From Microtetraspora sp. NBRC 13810 (lineage in GTDB: Bacteria; Actinomycetota; Actinomycetes; Streptosporangiales; Streptosporangiaceae), in the NCBI RefSeq assembly GCF_030268685.1, contig NZ_BSRQ01000001.1, positions 434,001-498,000 on the forward strand: a stretch of DNA of 64,000 bases. The letters run 5' to 3'. Shown piece by piece: positions 54,131 through 63,051 of this stretch (its first letter is position 1; every line of letters begins with the position of its first letter). Position numbers and translations under genes: made by a program. The notes under the pieces were generated by a model. It saw only the letters and a list, made by a program, of their open reading frames with translations, was not told the DNA's origin and did no database searches.

Positions 54131-55351
54131 ATGGTGACGACCCTGACCCCCGACGAGGCCCGCCGACTGATCCTGCGGGCGCAGGGCTTCCTGGGGGCCG
54201 ACGCCCGGCGCGGCGGGGTTCCCGCCATGCTGCGCAGGCTGGGCGCGGTGCAACTCGACACGATCTCGGTGCTGGCCCGTTCGCACGAACTGGTCGCCTA
54301 CTCCCGGCTCGGCGCCGTGGGCAGGGGCAAGGTGGAGCGGGCTTACTGGGACGGCGACGCGTTCGAATACTGGTGCCACGCGGCGTGCATCCTGCCGATG
54401 GCCGACTGGCCGCTCTACGAGTTCCGCCGCCGGGCCGTCCGACTGCGCCGCCGCCGCTGGCACGACGTGCCGCCCACCCTGGACAAGGTGCTGGAGCAGG
54501 TCCGCGACAGCGGCCCGCTCACCGCCACCGACCTCGGCGGGGCGAAGAACGGCGGCCCCTGGTGGGACTGGTCGGACGTGAAGATCGCCGTGGAGTGGCT
54601 GCTCGACCTCGGCGAGGTGGTCTGCTCCCGCCGGGTCGGCTGGCGCCGGGTCTACGACCTGGCCGAGCGCGCCGTGCCCGCGGACCTGCTCGCCGAGGAG
54701 CTCTCCGACGCCGAGTGCATCGCCCGGCTGACCGGGATGGCGGGCCGTGCCCTGGGCGTGGCGAACCGCGCCGACCTGGCCGACTTCATCCGGGTCAAGG
54801 GCGAGCACGCCGCCCTGCTGGACGAGGCCCTCGCCGGTGGCGCGAGCGGCCTGGTCCCGGTGCACGTCGCCGGCTGGCCCGCCGTACGGCGGGGCGCGGC
54901 GGGCGACGCCGGGGCGGCCAACGCGTGGGCCGATCCCGCCGCGCTGGAGAGCGCGCCCCGGGGCCGGCACCGCACCACGCTGCTCTCGCCCTTCGACTCC
55001 CTGATCTGGGACCGCGCCCGCACGCTGCGCGTCTTCGGCCTCAACCACCGGCTGGAGGCCTACGTGCCGAAGGAGAAGCGGGTGCACGGTTACTTCACGA
55101 TGCCGCTGCTGGCCGGGGGGCGGCTCATCGGCCGGGTCGACCCGGCGCGGGAGGGCTCGACCCTGGTGGCCCGGCGGCTGAGCCTGGAGCCGGGCGGCGG
55201 CGGGCCGCGGGACATCGAGGCCGTGCGCGAGGCGCTGTGGTCGGCGGCGGCCTGGGTGGGCTGCGACGACGTCCGCGTCGAGGTGGTGGACCCGGCCGGG
55301 GCGGGTGACGCGATCCGCGCGGCCGTCCGGCAGGCCCCGGACGCCCGCTAG
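54131..55351 (+). CDS. Winged-helix DNA glycosylase-like protein (YcaQ/AlkX-type)
   Basis: A 406-residue protein of the HTH_42 family that includes YcaQ, a glycosylase for interstrand DNA crosslinks, and self-resistance enzymes such as AlkX. Family marks are LRRLGAVQLDTISVLARSHELVAYSRLG (in pieces), EYWCHAACILP, the WDWSD region, LLSPFDSLIWDRARTLRVFG and YVPKEKRVHGYFTMP. The catalytic Gln-x-Asp pattern fits VQLDTI. ATG 54131 has no Shine-Dalgarno, but TAGCAT ends 7 nt before it, suggesting a leaderless mRNA. Function as crosslink repair is family inference. Confidence 0.85.
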   Translation: MVTTLTPDEARRLILRAQGFLGADARRGGVPAMLRRLGAVQLDTISVLARSHELVAYSRLGAVGRGKVERAYWDGDAFEYWCHAACILPMADWPLYEFRRRAVRLRRRRWHDVPPTLDKVLEQVRDSGPLTATDLGGAKNGGPWWDWSDVKIAVEWLLDLGEVVCSRRVGWRRVYDLAERAVPADLLAEELSDAECIARLTGMAGRALGVANRADLADFIRVKGEHAALLDEALAGGASGLVPVHVAGWPAVRRGAAGDAGAANAWADPAALESAPRGRHRTTLLSPFDSLIWDRARTLRVFGLNHRLEAYVPKEKRVHGYFTMPLLAGGRLIGRVDPAREGSTLVARRLSLEPGGGGPRDIEAVREALWSAAAWVGCDDVRVEVVDPAGAGDAIRAAVRQAPDAR

Positions 55352-55381
55352 CGCCCCGGACGCCCGCCAGCGCAGGCCCAG

Positions 55382-55424
55382 AGCCGTCCGCCGGTCACGG
55401 GTACGCCCGGACCGGCAGACGGCT
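55382..55424. terminator. Hairpin terminator between convergent genes
   Basis: AGCCGTC-C-GCCGGT pairs with ACCGGC-A-GACGGCT (13 pairs, one mismatch) around a 15-nt loop, between the YcaQ-like gene and the response regulator. Confidence 0.7.
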
Positions 55425-55429
55425 GAAGG

Positions 55430-56134
55430 TCAGGTGATCTCCAGCATGCGCTCGCGCACGGCGTAGACCACGGCCTCCATGCGGGAGTGCAGCTGGAGCT
55501 TGTCCAGGATGTTGCGGACGTGGTTCTTCACCGTGTTCTCGGAGATGAAGAGCTGCTTGGCGATCTCCCGGTTGTTCATCCCCTTGGCGACCAGCCGGAG
55601 GACCTCCATCTCCCGCTCGGTCAGGCGCGGCACCGGGAGCTGAGGCGGGCGCTCGGCCTCCTTGCGGCTCATGGTCTGGAACTCGCTGATGAGCTTGGCG
55701 GCCATCGCCGGGTTGATCAGAGACTGGCCCTCGTGGACTCCGCGCACCGCGTCGGGGACCTCGTCGAGCTGGACGTCCTTGAGCAGGTATCCGGTGGCAC
55801 CCGCCTTGATCGCTTCGAAGAGGTCCTCCTCCTCGTCGCTCACGGTCAGCATGACGATCCGGGTGCTCGGCACCGACGCCTTGATGCCCCTGGTGGCCTC
55901 GATGCCGCTCAGCCGGGGCATCCGCACGTCCATCAGCACGACGTCGGGCAGCAACCGGTCGGCCAGCTCGACCGCCTCCTGGCCGTCGCTCGCCTCGCCG
56001 ACCACCTCGATGTCCGCCTCCGCGGCCAGTGCCAGCTCCAAGCTGCGGCGGATCAACGCGTGATCGTCGACGATCAGCACGCGGATCGGCTCGCCCTGCC
56101 CTGCCGGGCGAACCGCCTCGTCGGGTTCCGTCAC
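55430..56134 (-). CDS. NarL/FixJ-family response regulator (orphan)
   Basis: A 234-residue two-domain regulator: receiver domain at about 17-135 with the acidic pocket IVDDH, phospho-acceptor Asp69 (VVLMDVRMP), Thr in MLTVS and Lys in YLLKDV; LuxR-type helix-turn-helix at about 168-230 (LTEREMEVLRLVAKGMNNREIAKQLFISENTVK in pieces). No sensor kinase gene is adjacent, so its partner is elsewhere or it is unphosphorylated. GTG 56134 has AGGAGG 4 nt upstream. It is separated from hpf by 97 bp and could share its transcript. Confidence 0.93.
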   Translation of the reverse strand: MTEPDEAVRPAGQGEPIRVLIVDDHALIRRSLELALAAEADIEVVGEASDGQEAVELADRLLPDVVLMDVRMPRLSGIEATRGIKASVPSTRIVMLTVSDEEEDLFEAIKAGATGYLLKDVQLDEVPDAVRGVHEGQSLINPAMAAKLISEFQTMSRKEAERPPQLPVPRLTEREMEVLRLVAKGMNNREIAKQLFISENTVKNHVRNILDKLQLHSRMEAVVYAVRERMLEIT

Positions 56135-56231
56135 GCCACCTCCTCGTGGGGGCCCCAGAGCCTCTGGACCGCCATGATTACACGGGTTACGCGGTCTTCG
56201 GGTTGGTCGAGAGGATCTTCATACTCGATGG

Positions 56232-56903
56232 CTAGGGCTCGACCAGCCGCAACACCCCGTAGTTGTAACCACGCCGTCGGTAGACGACACTGCACCTGCC
56301 GCACTCTTTGTCGCGGAACAGGTAGAAGTCATGCCCTACGAGCTCCATCTCCAGGAGTGCCTGGTCGATGGTCATCGGGTCGGCGTCGTGGAACTTCTCC
56401 CTCACCACCAGAGGGCCGTCGCCGTCCATCTCAATGGGAACGATGGGTTCGTCGTCGTAAGTTCCCGTCGCCTGCGGCGCCTCCTCGACGACCGGCTCGG
56501 CGGGCCGGGGAGCCTCCTGGGGCGCCGGGATCTGCATCCCGAGCGGTTCCGCCGCCGGGGCGGTCATCTCGGCGACGGAGGGCGGGCAGTGGTTGCCGTG
56601 GTGGAACTTGCGCCGGTCGCTGATCCGGCGCAGACGGCCTTCCAGCTTGCCCAGGGCGACGTCGAGGGCCGCGAACCTGTCGTCCGCGGAGGCCTCCGCG
56701 CGGATCGCGGGGCCACGGGAGCGGATGGTGAGCTCCACCCGCTCACGCTGGTCGGCCAGCCGCGGGTTGCGCTCTTTCGACACCTCCACATCCACACGAA
56801 TGAGCTTGTTGTCCAGACGCTCGATCTTGGCCAGCTTGGTCGTCACGTGGTCTCGGAATCGGTCACTCACCCCGGTGTGCCGCCCTTTGACAATGATCTC
56901 CAT
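56232..56903 (-). CDS. hpf: Ribosome hibernation promoting factor, long form
   Basis: A 223-residue HPF. The N-domain (1-105) binds the small subunit (MEIIVKGRHTGVSDRFRDHV, and VDVEVSKERNPR), a Pro/Ala/Glu linker spans about 110-155, and the C-domain (160-223) that joins two ribosomes reads FHDADPMTIDQALLEMELVGHDFYLFRD. The long form dimerises ribosomes into 100S particles in stationary phase or stress. ATG 56903 has AAGGGGGG 7 nt upstream. A long gene-free leader with its own promoter precedes it. Confidence 0.95.
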   Translation of the reverse strand: MEIIVKGRHTGVSDRFRDHVTTKLAKIERLDNKLIRVDVEVSKERNPRLADQRERVELTIRSRGPAIRAEASADDRFAALDVALGKLEGRLRRISDRRKFHHGNHCPPSVAEMTAPAAEPLGMQIPAPQEAPRPAEPVVEEAPQATGTYDDEPIVPIEMDGDGPLVVREKFHDADPMTIDQALLEMELVGHDFYLFRDKECGRCSVVYRRRGYNYGVLRLVEP

Positions 56904-57183
56904 GCAACAGCCCCCCTTCGCCTTTCGACTGCGGTGGTTGAGCGCCCGACGGGTGTGCCGGGCTCACGATGCGGGGCCATCCGTCGCCCCGGCATCTCTT
57001 CGTGGACAAGCGGGTGTCTCCTTCCGTTCACCTCCGTGCGCGTCAACAGACGCAGTTCCCAGAATCCGGCTGTTTTGCACCAGGGAATCTTGATGGCACC
57101 CGTCCGGCCGACCTGGTCTTCGTCCCCACATCCGCCTGCTGAGGGTCTCGCAGCTCTTTGCCACTACTGCCCTTCTCCTCTGA

Positions 57184-57204
57184 CGGGAGGTATCTGACCT
57201 CCCG
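57184..57204 (-). other. Hairpin in the hpf leader
   Basis: CGGGAGGT and ACCTCCCG form a perfect 8-bp stem with a 5-nt loop. On the minus strand it is followed at once by TCAGAGGAGAAGG. It could be an attenuator, a protein-binding site or a remnant terminator of the gene upstream. Confidence 0.5.
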
Positions 57205-57354
57205 GGAAGGCAGGACTTACTTCTAAGCCGCACCGTGATCGAACGACGAAAAGTCGCCTTACGTGGACCGTTTTGCCTGCGGCTGGCATCGGCTAGCGGA
57301 GCCGGGGCCACCGGCTCTGCGCAACCACGGACCCGAACGGGTGCCATGTGTCGA

Positions 57355-57383
57355 ACGCTATCCGTATCCCGGCGGAATGTCAG
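57355..57383 (-). promoter_or_regulatory. Promoter of hpf (vegetative sigma type)
   Basis: CTGACA (57378-57383) and TAGCGT (57355-57360) on the minus strand with exactly 17 bp between them. The predicted start is near 57348. Confidence 0.6.
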
Positions 57384-57569
57384 CCGGGCCATCAGTCAAA
57401 TGATCACTTACCGTGACGGAATGTGGAGGCCATCGGAGGGTCGATCTTCACATCGCCCGAGACACGTCCGTTATGCGAGGAGATCTCACATCCCTTGAAC
57501 AGCATCGCGGACGAGGGCAGGTAGCAAGATATGACCCCGAGGTGAGCGGATCACCGCCCGGATCGCCCC

Positions 57570-58340
57570 TCACGCTAAGTGATCCCCCCGCTTTTCGGAC
57601 GCCCGGGCGTGTCGCCGGGGGGTGGCGGCGAGGGTGATCGCCACGGGGACGTGGGCTCCGGCCTCGCGCAGGACCCTGGCGGTCTCGGCGAGGGTCGCGC
57701 CGGTGGTCACGACGTCGTCCACGAGCGCGACCGTGCAGGAGCGGGCGCACAACGCCCGCAGGGCGACGCCCGCCGGTTTCTTGATCCGATAGGCCGCCGA
57801 CAGGTTGGCGGCCCGCTCGGAGGAGCTGAGGCCCGCCTGGTCGGCCACCCGCCGCCGGTGCTCCACGGCGGCCAGCAGGGTCACCGGCCAGCCCTCCGCC
57901 CGCAGCCGCCGCACCGCGAGCGCGGCGATCCTGCCCACCGGGTCGTGCCCGCGCCGCCGTCGCCCCCCGGGCGAGCCGGGCACCGGCACCACCACGACCT
58001 CCCGGCGCGGCGGCCGGGCCCCCCGGCCGTCGCGGGAGGCGGCGAGGGAGGCACCCAAGGACGGGGTCAGGGAGGCGGCCAGGGTCGCCGCCAGCGAGTG
58101 GGCCAGCGGCCGGGCGAGAGCCGTACGGCCGCGCTCCTTGTAGGCGATGATCGCCCGCCGGGCAGCGCCCTCGTACGGCGCGGCGGACCAGCAGTCGGGC
58201 AGGCCGGGCGGCACGGGCACCGGCATCCGGCGGCGCGGACCGCCGGCCAGCTCCGCCGCGCAGGCCGCGCACAGCACGGCGCCCGCCCCGCCGCACCCCG
58301 CGCACCGGGGCGGCAACAACAGATCGAGCACGTCCCCCAT
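57570..58340 (-). CDS. comF: ComF-family phosphoribosyltransferase-like protein
   Basis: A 256-residue protein. The N-terminus has a four-Cys zinc site (CAGCGG and CAACAAE), the middle APYEGAARRAIIAYKERG is the ComF signature, and VALVDDVVTTGATLAETARVL is a type I phosphoribosyltransferase PRPP loop. ComF proteins assist DNA uptake in competent bacteria; here the role is probably nucleotide salvage or unknown. The core has an Ala/Ser-rich insert near residues 80-105. ATG 58340 gives the usual MGDVLDLLLPPRC start; a GTG at 58373 is possible. It sits between lpqB and hpf as in streptomycetes. Confidence 0.88.
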   Translation of the reverse strand: MGDVLDLLLPPRCAGCGGAGAVLCAACAAELAGGPRRRMPVPVPPGLPDCWSAAPYEGAARRAIIAYKERGRTALARPLAHSLAATLAASLTPSLGASLAASRDGRGARPPRREVVVVPVPGSPGGRRRRGHDPVGRIAALAVRRLRAEGWPVTLLAAVEHRRRVADQAGLSSSERAANLSAAYRIKKPAGVALRALCARSCTVALVDDVVTTGATLAETARVLREAGAHVPVAITLAATPRRHARASEKRGDHLA

Positions 58341-58397
58341 CACGCCCCCGACCCTGCCACCCCGCACCGACAATCCCGCCGCGCGGGCAGGAAGGGA

Positions 58398-58530
58398 GGT
58401 CGGCCGAGCGGGCAGAGGTGGTCAGCCGAGCGGGCAGGTGGGAGGTCAGCCGAAGCGGACGGGGAGGGCAGAGGTGGTCAGCCGAAGCGGACGGGGAGGT
58501 CAGCCGACCGAGCAGGAGGAGGTCAGCCGA
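58398..58530. repeat. Degenerate minisatellite with six copies of GGTC(A/G)GCCGA
   Basis: Copies begin at 58398, 58420, 58444, 58476, 58498 and 58521, spaced 22-32 bp. Flanks are also shared (AGCGGACGGGGAG twice, GAGCGGGCAG twice). The last copy contains the lpqB stop codon. The array fills most of the gap between lpqB and comF. Confidence 0.75.
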
Positions 58531-60316
58531 GGGGGAGGAGGGGGTAGGTGGCGTCGTCCTTGGCGGCGGCGACCCAGGCGCTCTTGGCGGCCTCCCAGCG
58601 GAGGACCTCGCGCTTGCCGTCGGCGGCGTCCTCGGCGCCGGCGAGGATGCTGTCGCCCAGCGCGGTGATGGACGTGATGCGGGCGTCGGCCTTGAAGGAC
58701 TCGGAGGTGCCGTCGGTGACGGACACGGCGCGTACCTCCTGGCCGGCCCTGCCGCCGGTCAGCACGAGGAGGGTGGTGGCGTCGCGCCAGGCGATGTCCT
58801 TGATCTCACCGTCGCCCGCCGTGACGAAGGGCTGGAAGTTGCTGATCCGCACCTCGCTGCCCTTGACCACGACGGTGCCGACGAGCACCTGGGTGCCGTG
58901 CTCGCCGTCCACCACCGCCGCGACCCGCACGCCGTCGCGGGCGACCCGCAGCTCGCGCACGTCGACCCCCTCCAGGCTGGGCGCCGAGACCTGGACGACC
59001 TGCTTGCCGTCGTAGCGCAGGACGCGCGAGGAGTGCTCGCCGAGCTTGTCGACGGTCCACAGGTTGTCGTAGCGATCCCAGCAGGGCCGGAGCAGCGAGG
59101 TGCCGGCGATCGTCTGCTGCCACTGGGCGCCCTGGACCAGCGGGGCCACCGAGATCACCTTGTGGTCCTTGTGCAGCGCGGCCAGCTTGTAGGGGCCCAG
59201 GCCGGACAGCGCGAAGTCGTCGTAGTCGTCGCCGAGCCGGTCGGTGGAGGCGGGCACCGGGACCGCGGCGACGTGTTCGTCGTCCTCGTGCAGCATCTGG
59301 AGCGTGCCGCCCTTGAGGTAGTAAGCGGGCGTCTTGCCGGGGACGAGCCAGGGGTCGAAGGCGCGGTAGGTGTTGTAGCCCACCTCCAGCGTGCCGCCGT
59401 CGGGGTAGAAGGGCTCGCCGTTGACCCGGATCTCGATGTCCCAGCGCTCGGTGAGCTGGTCGAGCGTCCACCCGATCTGCGCCGCCATCGCGGCCACGCT
59501 GCCGCCGCCGGGACCGGTGGAGATCGCGTTGGTGGCCGCCTCGTTTAGGTCTACAATGATCTTGTCGTCGTCGGTGCTGACCCGGTGCAGGGTGGTGCCG
59601 GCGGGCACCGCGTTGTGCACGGCGTCCTTCAGCCCGGTGGTGGCGCCGTCGAGCAGCCGGTTGACGATGCTCTCCGCGAAGTCGGTGGAGGGGTCCACCC
59701 GGATCCGCACCTCGTCGACGACCAGGCCCTTCTGCTGGTTGTCCAGGTAGTAGAGCTTCACCGCGCGGTAGCTGCGCCGGATGTCGTCCGCGTTCAGCAG
59801 CAGGCCGTCGGGAAACTCGGTGATACGCCAGCCCTGCGGGCCTTTGACCAGTTTGAACGGCTGGTCCAGCGGCTGCCCGTCCGGCGCCGACGTGGCATGG
59901 TATTTGCCGGTCGTGTCGATGGTGCCGATCACGGTGCCCTTGAGCGGCACGGTGATCTCCTTGGCGTCCGGGGTGACCGTGATCGCGTCGGGCAACTGGC
60001 CTTCGTAGACCGTCACGCCGGCCTCCGGGCGCCAGAGGTGACCGGCGTCCGGCGTGAGGTACTGCCTGGCGACGCTCCACCGCGGGTCGTCGACGCTCGC
60101 CATCGCCGCGAGGAAGCCGGTGACGACCTGCTCGGGCCGCCACTCCGGGCGCGGCGGCATGGCGATCACCCGGACGTAGGGCTTGCGCAGCGGGTCTCCC
60201 TGGACGGCCGCGCCGACCGGCACCGGGCTGCCCTGGGTGGGGATCACCGCGCACGCGGCGCCGCTCCAGGCGAGGGCGAGCGCGATTCCGGCGGCGCCGA
60301 GGTTCCTGGCTCTCAC
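58523..60316 (-). CDS. lpqB: Lipoprotein LpqB, MtrAB accessory protein
   Basis: A 597-residue exported lipoprotein: signal peptide ending in SGAAC (lipid Cys22), then a GerMN-domain region (RAVKLYYLDNQQKGLVVDEVRI, DIEIRVNGEPFYPD) and a C-terminal beta-propeller-like part (about 330-590). LpqB binds the extracellular part of MtrB and modulates MtrAB signalling (known in mycobacteria). The GTG at 60316 overlaps the mtrB stop (GTGA), so it is coupled to it. It ends the mtrA-mtrB-lpqB operon. Confidence 0.94.
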   Translation of the reverse strand: MRARNLGAAGIALALAWSGAACAVIPTQGSPVPVGAAVQGDPLRKPYVRVIAMPPRPEWRPEQVVTGFLAAMASVDDPRWSVARQYLTPDAGHLWRPEAGVTVYEGQLPDAITVTPDAKEITVPLKGTVIGTIDTTGKYHATSAPDGQPLDQPFKLVKGPQGWRITEFPDGLLLNADDIRRSYRAVKLYYLDNQQKGLVVDEVRIRVDPSTDFAESIVNRLLDGATTGLKDAVHNAVPAGTTLHRVSTDDDKIIVDLNEAATNAISTGPGGGSVAAMAAQIGWTLDQLTERWDIEIRVNGEPFYPDGGTLEVGYNTYRAFDPWLVPGKTPAYYLKGGTLQMLHEDDEHVAAVPVPASTDRLGDDYDDFALSGLGPYKLAALHKDHKVISVAPLVQGAQWQQTIAGTSLLRPCWDRYDNLWTVDKLGEHSSRVLRYDGKQVVQVSAPSLEGVDVRELRVARDGVRVAAVVDGEHGTQVLVGTVVVKGSEVRISNFQPFVTAGDGEIKDIAWRDATTLLVLTGGRAGQEVRAVSVTDGTSESFKADARITSITALGDSILAGAEDAADGKREVLRWEAAKSAWVAAAKDDATYPLLPLG

Positions 60317-62040
60317 GACGCCCCTCCGTCCAGCACGCTCTCCGGCACCGGCGGTGACAGGGCGGGGGTCACGTGCCCGCGCCAGGTGCGCCGCATCTCG
60401 ATCTCCGGCGGGACCAGCGGCAGCGGCGAGCCGCGCAGTTCGGTACCGGCGAGCCGGGGCAGCGACAGCCGGAACTGCGACCCCTCGCCGGGCAGACCCC
60501 ACGCCTGTAGCCAGCCGCCGTGCAGCAACGCGTCCTCCCGGGAGATCGCCAGCCCGAGGCCGGTGCCGCCGATGGTCCTGGCCCGCGAGGGATCCGCCCG
60601 CCAGAACCGGTCGAAGACGAGGTTCTCCTCGCCCTGGCGCAGCCCCACCCCGTGGTCCCGTACGGCGACGGCCACCGCGTCCCGGTCGCCGCCGACGATG
60701 ACCGTGATGTCCTTGCCCTCGCCGTGTTCGATCGCGTTGAAGAGCAGGTTGCGCAGGATGCGCTCGACCCGGCGGCTGTCGATGTCGGCCATGCACGGCT
60801 CGCCGGGCAGCCGCAGGTCGAAGCGGATGCCCTGCTTCTCGCCGAGCGCCTCGGAGTCGGCGACGGCGCGCAGCACCACGTCACGCATGTCCACCGAGTC
60901 GATGTCCAGGGTGGCCGCCCCCGCGTCGTAGCGGCTGATCTCCAGCAGGTCGGTGAGCATCGACTCGAAGCGTTCGAGCTGGTTCTGCATCAGCTCGGCC
61001 GCGCGCGCCGAGGACGCGTCGTAGTCCTCCCGCGCCTCGTACAGGAGGTCGGCCGCCATCCGCACGGTGGTGAGCGGGGTGCGCAGCTCGTGCGAGACGT
61101 CGGAGACGAACTGGCGCTGCACCTGCGACAGCTCCTCCAACTGGTGGATCTTGACCGCGAGGTTGGCGGCCATCTCGTTGAAGGAGGTGGCCAGCCGGGC
61201 CAGGTCGTCCTCGCCGCGCACCTTGAGCCGTTCCTCCAGCCGCCCGGCGGCCAGCCGCTCGGCCGCCTGGCGGGCCAGCCGTACGGGGGTGACGACCTGC
61301 CGGGTGACCAGGGAGGCGATGGCGGCGAGCAGGGCGACCAGGCCGACGCCGACCACGACGAGGGTCTGGCGGACCGAGGAGAGGGTCGCCTCCTCCTCGG
61401 TCAGCGGGAAGAAGTGGTAGATCTCGTAGCCGTTCTCCACCCGGACGCCGATGGCGATGCCCGGCTCGGGGCTGGTCCTGCCGTAGTAGTAGAGCTCCGC
61501 GGGACGGCTGAAGGTCTCGTTCAGCTCGCCCTGGCTGACGACGCGGTGCAGGTCGGCCGGGATGCTGCGCGGCTGGATCTCGTTGGTGGCGCGGTATTCG
61601 CCGGGCGCGGCGGCGTTCCTGATGATCACGTTGTACCGGCCGGACTCCCCTGCGCGGTTGGCGAGCACGGCGGCGGCCCGGTCGATGGGCGAGTTGAGCG
61701 CGGTCTGGGCCGGGTCGAGGCCGGGGATGGGCTGCTTGCTGACCTCGTCCAGGCTCTGGTTGAGCTGGGCGACGATGGTGGCGCGGTCGGCGAGCGCGTC
61801 GCTCTCGGCCGAGGCCGTACGGCCCTGCACCACGGTCGTGGTGATCTGCTGGACCAGGAAGAAGCCGAGGACGGCGACCACTGCCACGGAGATGACCAGC
61901 GTGCTGGTCACCACCCTCAGCTGCAGCGAACGCCGCCAGACGCGGCGGGCCTTTCCCGCCGCGCGGCGCGCCCTGCGCCGGACACCGCGCATGATCTGCA
62001 TCGGTGTCCGGCGCCGGGACCTGCCCTTCGGCTTGAGCAT
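60313..62040 (-). CDS. mtrB: Sensor histidine kinase MtrB
   Basis: A 575-residue membrane kinase: basic N-terminus, membrane helix (about 43-66), extracellular sensor domain (67-225), second helix (227-248), HAMP domain (about 248-300), phospho-His317 in FVSDVSHELRTPLTT, and the ATP-binding domain with NLLFNAIEHGEG, DHGVGL and GGTGLGLAIS. It phosphorylates MtrA and controls cell-wall turnover, division and, in streptomycetes, development. It lies 25 bp behind mtrA and overlaps lpqB. Confidence 0.96.
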   Translation of the reverse strand: MLKPKGRSRRRTPMQIMRGVRRRARRAAGKARRVWRRSLQLRVVTSTLVISVAVVAVLGFFLVQQITTTVVQGRTASAESDALADRATIVAQLNQSLDEVSKQPIPGLDPAQTALNSPIDRAAAVLANRAGESGRYNVIIRNAAAPGEYRATNEIQPRSIPADLHRVVSQGELNETFSRPAELYYYGRTSPEPGIAIGVRVENGYEIYHFFPLTEEEATLSSVRQTLVVVGVGLVALLAAIASLVTRQVVTPVRLARQAAERLAAGRLEERLKVRGEDDLARLATSFNEMAANLAVKIHQLEELSQVQRQFVSDVSHELRTPLTTVRMAADLLYEAREDYDASSARAAELMQNQLERFESMLTDLLEISRYDAGAATLDIDSVDMRDVVLRAVADSEALGEKQGIRFDLRLPGEPCMADIDSRRVERILRNLLFNAIEHGEGKDITVIVGGDRDAVAVAVRDHGVGLRQGEENLVFDRFWRADPSRARTIGGTGLGLAISREDALLHGGWLQAWGLPGEGSQFRLSLPRLAGTELRGSPLPLVPPEIEMRRTWRGHVTPALSPPVPESVLDGGAS

Positions 62041-62065
62041 CGTCGGATCCGGGGGGAGGCGGCGG

Positions 62066-62743
62066 TCAGGCCGGTCCGGCCTTGTAGCCCACGCCGCGCA
62101 CGGTCACCACGATCTCCGGATGCTCGGGATCCTTCTCGATCTTGGCCCTGAGACGCTGGACGTGCACGTTGACCAGCCGGGTGTCGGCCGCGTGCCGGTA
62201 GCCCCAGACCTGCTCCAGCAGGACCTCGCGGGTGAACACCTGGCGCGGCTTGCGGGCGAGCGCGACCAGCAGGTCGAACTCCAGCGGCGTGAGGTTGATC
62301 GTCTCCTCGCCGCGCTTGACCGAGTGCCCGGCGACGTCGATGGTGATGTCGCCGATCTGCAGGATCTCGGGGGTCGGCTCATCCGTACGGCGCAGCCGCG
62401 CCCGCACCCGCGCGACCAGTTCCTTGGGCTTGAACGGCTTGACGATGTAGTCGTCGGCGCCCGACTCCAGGCCGAGCACGATGTCGATCGTGTCGCTCTT
62501 GGCGGTCAGCATGACGATCGGCACCCCGGACTCCGCCCGGATGCGGCGGCACACGTCGATGCCGTCGGCACCGGGCAGCATCAGGTCGAGCAGGACCAGG
62601 TCCGGCCGGGTGTCACGGAAGGCGTCGAGCGCTTTGTCGCCGTCTGAGACGAAGGACGGTTCGAACCCCTCACCCCGCAAGACGATGCCGAGCATCTCGG
62701 CGAGAGCGGCGTCGTCGTCGACGACCAGCACGCGTCCTTTCAT
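62066..62743 (-). CDS. mtrA: Response regulator MtrA
   Basis: A 225-residue OmpR-family regulator. The receiver (1-115) has VVDDD, phospho-Asp53 ([10 protein letters not shown]), MLTAK and VKPF; the C-terminal winged helix (about 130-225) has [26 protein letters not shown] in pieces and [15 protein letters not shown]. It is essential or nearly so in mycobacteria and regulates division and wall genes. ATG 62743 has GAGGGG 2-3 nt upstream, a short spacing. First gene of the operon. Confidence 0.97.
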   Translation of the reverse strand: MKGRVLVVDDDAALAEMLGIVLRGEGFEPSFVSDGDKALDAFRDTRPDLVLLDLMLPGADGIDVCRRIRAESGVPIVMLTAKSDTIDIVLGLESGADDYIVKPFKPKELVARVRARLRRTDEPTPEILQIGDITIDVAGHSVKRGEETINLTPLEFDLLVALARKPRQVFTREVLLEQVWGYRHAADTRLVNVHVQRLRAKIEKDPEHPEIVVTVRGVGYKAGPA

Positions 62744-63051
62744 GGCCCCTCATTCGTTACTACGCAGTCTGGGAGATACTGGGCGAACCCCGCACAATCG
62801 ACGAAGAGTACCCTTGTCCAGCGGTTCAGCGGTACAAGGTCGAACAGCCATACCACCGGCAGCCGAATTTTAGGCGCACACGCCGCGAACATGCCTGGTT
62901 CCTCACCGATCGCCGCGACCGCCCAGCCGTACGCCTGATCCGGTCCCGCCGTCTTCCAGTCTGCGGTAAACAACGCTGTTTCGGCCATCCCTCCGTGCAC
63001 AGCCACCGGGCGATCACGCCAAGTGGCCCGTCACCGTGCCAGGATTGGGAT
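62744..63051. other. Divergent control region between mtrA and the membrane-protein gene
   Basis: A 308-bp gap less GC-rich than its surroundings. It must hold the promoters of mtrA and of the plus-strand gene at 63052, but no single -35/-10 pair is convincing. An 88-codon minus-strand frame fills most of it and ends in an ATGA overlap with mtrA; I judge it probably non-coding. Confidence 0.5.

Larger units (their letters stand above)
56904..57569 (-). other. Long leader and promoter region of hpf
   Basis: A 666-bp stretch without a credible gene. It holds a good promoter at 57355-57383, so the hpf transcript would carry about 445 nt before the ATG. An 8-bp hairpin at 57184-57204 lies in this leader. 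A 66-codon frame beginning with GTG inside it has a Shine-Dalgarno-like sequence but unlikely codon use. The part beyond 57383 shows nothing clear. Confidence 0.6.

Noticed and set aside
56964-57392. A 142-codon minus-strand frame in the hpf leader, or its last 66 codons from a GTG with a Shine-Dalgarno
   Set aside because: Third codon positions are not GC-rich as in all real genes here, and the sequence is Arg-rich without any family match. It begins upstream of the predicted transcript start.
62740-63006. An 88-codon minus-strand frame ending in an ATGA overlap with mtrA
   Set aside because: The overlap is tempting, but the start has no ribosome binding site, codon use is unlike the neighbours, no family is recognised, and it covers the region where the mtrA promoter must be.
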